This document shows positions 6,936 to 8,232 of a stretch of 8,232 nucleotides of DNA, one piece after another. The notes beneath the pieces were generated by a model that saw nothing but the letters and a program-made list of their open reading frames with translations, was not told the origin of the DNA and did no database searches. Source of the DNA: Spirochaetia bacterium (GTDB lineage: Bacteria; Spirochaetota; Spirochaetia; Sphaerochaetales; Sphaerochaetaceae). The position numbers and the translations under genes are program-made. The stretch's first letter is position 1; every line of letters begins with the position of its first letter. The DNA lies in assembly GCA_009929055.1 (NCBI GenBank), contig SABI01000108.1:1-8232 (forward strand), in the 5' to 3' direction.

Positions 6936-7169
6936 ATGAGTATGAGCACTAAACAACAAAAAGTAGTAATAGCACACGGTTTTGATAAGGATGAAATCCT
7001 TAGATTAATGCGTGCAGTAAAGAATGAGTTTACAAAAGAGGTAGATATCGCTTTTGCAATGACAACTGAAAATTCCCTTAAAAGGAATTTAGGAGAGGTA
7101 GTTCTCGACATTAGTGGAGATCATCAATACTTAAAAGAAAATCCACCAAACATTAAAAAAGAGTCTTAG
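6936..7169 (+). CDS. DUF3783-family small protein
   Basis: The product has 77 residues from ATG 6936, or 75 from the in-frame ATG at 6942; the latter (MSTKQQKVV) is equally plausible. The VVIAHGFDKDEILRLM segment, the later IAFAMTTENSLKRNLGEVV and a closing acidic-basic tail match DUF3783, a short cytoplasmic alpha/beta domain of unknown function. Family members usually have a T-E/P-T-x-x-W-like segment; here it is TTENSLKRN without the tryptophan. A TTG at 6906 extends the frame but has no ribosome site. Neither ATG has a Shine-Dalgarno sequence, unlike most genes in the window. The gene is divergent from DUF89, with 67 bp between starts, and ends before a strong hairpin terminator. Confidence 0.8.
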   Translation: MSMSTKQQKVVIAHGFDKDEILRLMRAVKNEFTKEVDIAFAMTTENSLKRNLGEVVLDISGDHQYLKENPPNIKKES

Positions 7170-7184
7170 AAGAAATCAAAACTT

Positions 7185-7208
7185 TGGGCTATCTGAAAAG
7201 ATAGCCCA
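7185..7208. terminator. Bidirectional intrinsic terminator between DUF3783 and the barrel gene
   Basis: A perfect 10-bp stem (TGGGCTATCT with AGATAGCCCA) closes a GAAA tetraloop on the plus strand. It is followed by TATTTTGTT on the plus strand and by AAAGTTTTGATTTC on the minus strand. It lies 15 bp after the DUF3783 stop and 26 bp after the barrel gene's stop, so it can end both convergent transcripts. Confidence 0.9.
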
Positions 7209-7234
7209 TATTTTGTTAAAGAACTAATGTTTAA

Positions 7235-7774
7235 TTAAAACTTAGCTTTAAGAGTTAAACCAACTAAGGTAGAATCTAGCCAATCTATAGTGCCAGCTGT
7301 ACCTGCAATGACTCCAGGAAGGTCATCTACCACTAATTTAGCTTCAGCTCCAATGGTGAAGATTGAGGTAATATTAAAATCAAAACCAGCTCTTGCGCTA
7401 TAAGCTACATCTTTTGTTAAAGCAACTGCACCACTGGTGATTGCTATTCGATAAGCAGGGCCTAATGCAATATATGGTTCAAAGAAACCAATTGGTGCCC
7501 TAAAGGTGATATCTGTTGTTGCTAAAATATCAAAAGAACCATTATCAACAAACGGAGTCTCTATTAAAGCATCGAGTCCAAGACCAAACCAAGGTACTAT
7601 ATGTGCTTCGAGTCGTAATCCTGGTGTATAAGAAGCAAAATCAGTATCTGCTAGACTTTGTATTTTATAATAATTTAAAACTCCAACATCAAACACACTT
7701 GGAGTTGCTGCAGAAAGAGAACCCATGATGATGATAATCATCAAGATTGTAATAACCAATTTTTTTGTCTTCAT
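7235..7774 (-). CDS. Small outer-membrane beta-barrel protein with signal peptide
   Basis: The 179-residue product starts with a Sec signal peptide: MKTKK, a hydrophobic run (6-19) and a likely cleavage after SLSA (residue 22). The mature part alternates polar and hydrophobic residues with aromatic girdle positions (for example FEPYIALGPAYRIAI at 98-112 and YSARAGFDFNI at 125-135). It ends in LVGLTLKAKF, and a terminal phenylalanine is the signal for BAM insertion of outer-membrane barrels. No specific family is recognised; size suggests an 8-stranded OmpA/OmpW-like barrel, which is an inference. The ATG at 7774 is chosen because GGAGG (complement of 7780-7784) lies 5 nt upstream; the GTG at 7786 would precede that site. 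The gene is monocistronic, followed by the hairpin at 7185-7208. Confidence 0.85.
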   Translation of the reverse strand: MKTKKLVITILMIIIIMGSLSAATPSVFDVGVLNYYKIQSLADTDFASYTPGLRLEAHIVPWFGLGLDALIETPFVDNGSFDILATTDITFRAPIGFFEPYIALGPAYRIAITSGAVALTKDVAYSARAGFDFNITSIFTIGAEAKLVVDDLPGVIAGTAGTIDWLDSTLVGLTLKAKF

Positions 7775-7788
7775 ATAAGCCTCCACGC

Positions 7789-7797
7789 TTTTTTTTT
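7789..7797 (-). repeat. A9 homopolymer in the leader of the barrel gene
   Basis: Nine consecutive T on the plus strand (A9 in the transcript) lie a few bases upstream of the GGAGG site. This is the longest homopolymer I noticed in the window. Further tracts of 8 (7845-7852) and 7 (7760-7766, inside codons 3-5) flank the same start. Confidence 0.8.
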
Positions 7798-7799
7798 AT

Positions 7800-7833
7800 T
7801 GCTTTATACTTCTATAGTACACGATGCTTTATA
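7800..7833. repeat. Direct repeat of TGCTTTATA in the barrel gene's upstream region
   Basis: TGCTTTATA occurs at 7800-7808 and 7825-7833, 25 bp start to start. The second copy overlaps the candidate -10 box, so the pair could be a regulator site, or chance in AT-rich DNA. Confidence 0.5.
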
Positions 7834-7859
7834 ATAGTAAAACGTTTTTTTTATTCTAA
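7831..7859 (-). promoter_or_regulatory. Candidate promoter of the barrel gene
   Basis: On the minus strand, TTAGAA (7854-7859) and TATTAT (7831-7836) are exactly 17 bp apart. The spacer contains an A8 tract. The predicted leader is about 50 nt long. The -35 match is only 3 of 6. Two AACGTT palindromes (7841-7846 and 7858-7863) overlap the promoter, as parts of an imperfect dyad GTAAAACGTT / AACGTTAC. Confidence 0.4.
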
Positions 7860-7955
7860 CGTTACATTTAGGCGTTTTAAGGAGAAATATGACATTTTTT
7901 TAGGTTTAATGTGAAAATAATTAGAAGTAAAATGAACTTTATTCATAAACGTAGA

Positions 7956-8232
7956 TTATTTCCCTCTTTTCCTTAGACTTTGCACCACATGTTTGAGGGC
8001 CATTACTGGATGATAAAGAAGCATCCTCTTTCCACTATACTTCATGATTTTTCTAATTGCCTCTCGATGCTCTTCATCATAACAGTGTATATGACAAGAT
8101 GAACAGAAAAGAGAAGACTCTAATAGTGGACAATTAGCCATTCTCCCTGTTGCATAGATATATATTTCTTCACACTCATCACAAAGAGGAGAACTATGAT
8201 GTTGTTTCTTACAAAAGAGGGCAACCATGGTA
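7956..8232 (-). CDS. ygbA: YgbA-family cysteine-rich protein, 5' end outside the window
   Basis: The frame is open to the window edge and the methionine at 8228 is probably internal, because the sequence just before and after it (TMVALFCKKQHH) fits the KM-I-x-LY segment that lies inside YgbA homologues. The C-terminal core is characteristic: C-x-x-C then HCY (42-50 counted from that methionine), REAIRKIMKYSGKRML (55-70) and a YHPVMALKH stretch (72-80). YgbA_NO is the Pfam name for this family because the E. coli ygbA promoter responds to nitric oxide; the molecular function is unsettled. The visible part has seven cysteines (6, 16, 19, 33, 42, 45, 49), suggesting a metal or Fe-S site, which is inference. 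No NsrR-type site can be assessed because the promoter is off the window. Confidence 0.85.
   Translation of the reverse strand, partial: TMVALFCKKQHHSSPLCDECEEIYIYATGRMANCPLLESSLFCSSCHIHCYDEEHREAIRKIMKYSGKRMLLYHPVMALKHVVQSLRKRGK

Noticed and set aside
6869..7111. An 81-residue N-terminal extension of the DUF89 frame
   Set aside because: It runs antisense through the DUF3783 gene, has no DUF89 similarity and no ribosome site; the family's C-x-x-C begins right after the ATG at 6868.
7775..7786. GTG start for the barrel gene
   Set aside because: It would place the GGAGG site inside the gene; ATG 7774 follows that site by 5 nt and begins a normal signal peptide.
7889..7903. Four-codon ORF (MTFF) behind a perfect AAGGAG site
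   Set aside because: It is too short to support as a gene, and no leader-peptide role is suggested because the next plus-strand gene is absent.
7932..7946. Small inverted repeat ATGAA / TTCAT downstream of the YgbA-family gene
   Set aside because: Only 5 AT-rich base pairs; too weak to call a terminator.

Overview
This is an AT-rich, gene-dense bacterial window. It holds the 3' part of a Mrp/Mbh-type cation/proton antiporter operon, a CorA-like channel gene, and a run of smaller housekeeping, hypothetical and envelope genes. The downstream gene with a Sec signal peptide and a C-terminal phenylalanine looks like a small outer-membrane beta-barrel, so the host should be a diderm. The mix of Mbh-ordered antiporter genes, DUF89, DUF3783, a YgbA-family protein and a short barrel would suit an anaerobe. 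A low-GC spirochaete is my best guess, but nothing here proves it.

Positions 1-3065 (+) are a tightly packed operon: the tail of mnhG, a DUF4040/MbhD-like protein, an MbhE-MnhB fusion, MnhC and MnhD. The genes overlap by 4 to 11 bp or lie within 3 bp, so they are surely co-translated. The order matches the membrane arm of Mbh hydrogenases (subunits C, D, E, F, G, H), but a corA-like gene (3125-4189, +) follows where a hydrogenase module would be. The operon is therefore probably a stand-alone Na+/H+ antiporter. MnhD and the CorA-like protein each carry a substitution at a signature position.

Positions 4190-5190 hold a convergent, unrecognised gene (4213-5052, -). It looks to me like a catalytically degenerate PD-(D/E)XK-type protein. 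A divergent intergenic region separates it from a HAD-IIB phosphatase gene (5191-5997, +). The HAD gene overlaps tail-to-tail by 26 bp with a DUF89 metal-dependent phosphatase gene (5972-6868, -).

The DUF89 gene diverges from a small DUF3783 gene (about 6936-7169, +). Neither start has a Shine-Dalgarno sequence, and each has a -10-like box almost touching its ATG, which suggests leaderless mRNAs. A strong bidirectional hairpin (7185-7208) separates the DUF3783 gene from the barrel gene (7235-7774, -). The barrel gene's upstream region is rich in A-tracts and short repeats. The window ends inside a cysteine-rich YgbA-family gene (7956 to beyond 8232, -). No tRNA, rRNA, CRISPR array, insertion sequence or phage gene was seen.
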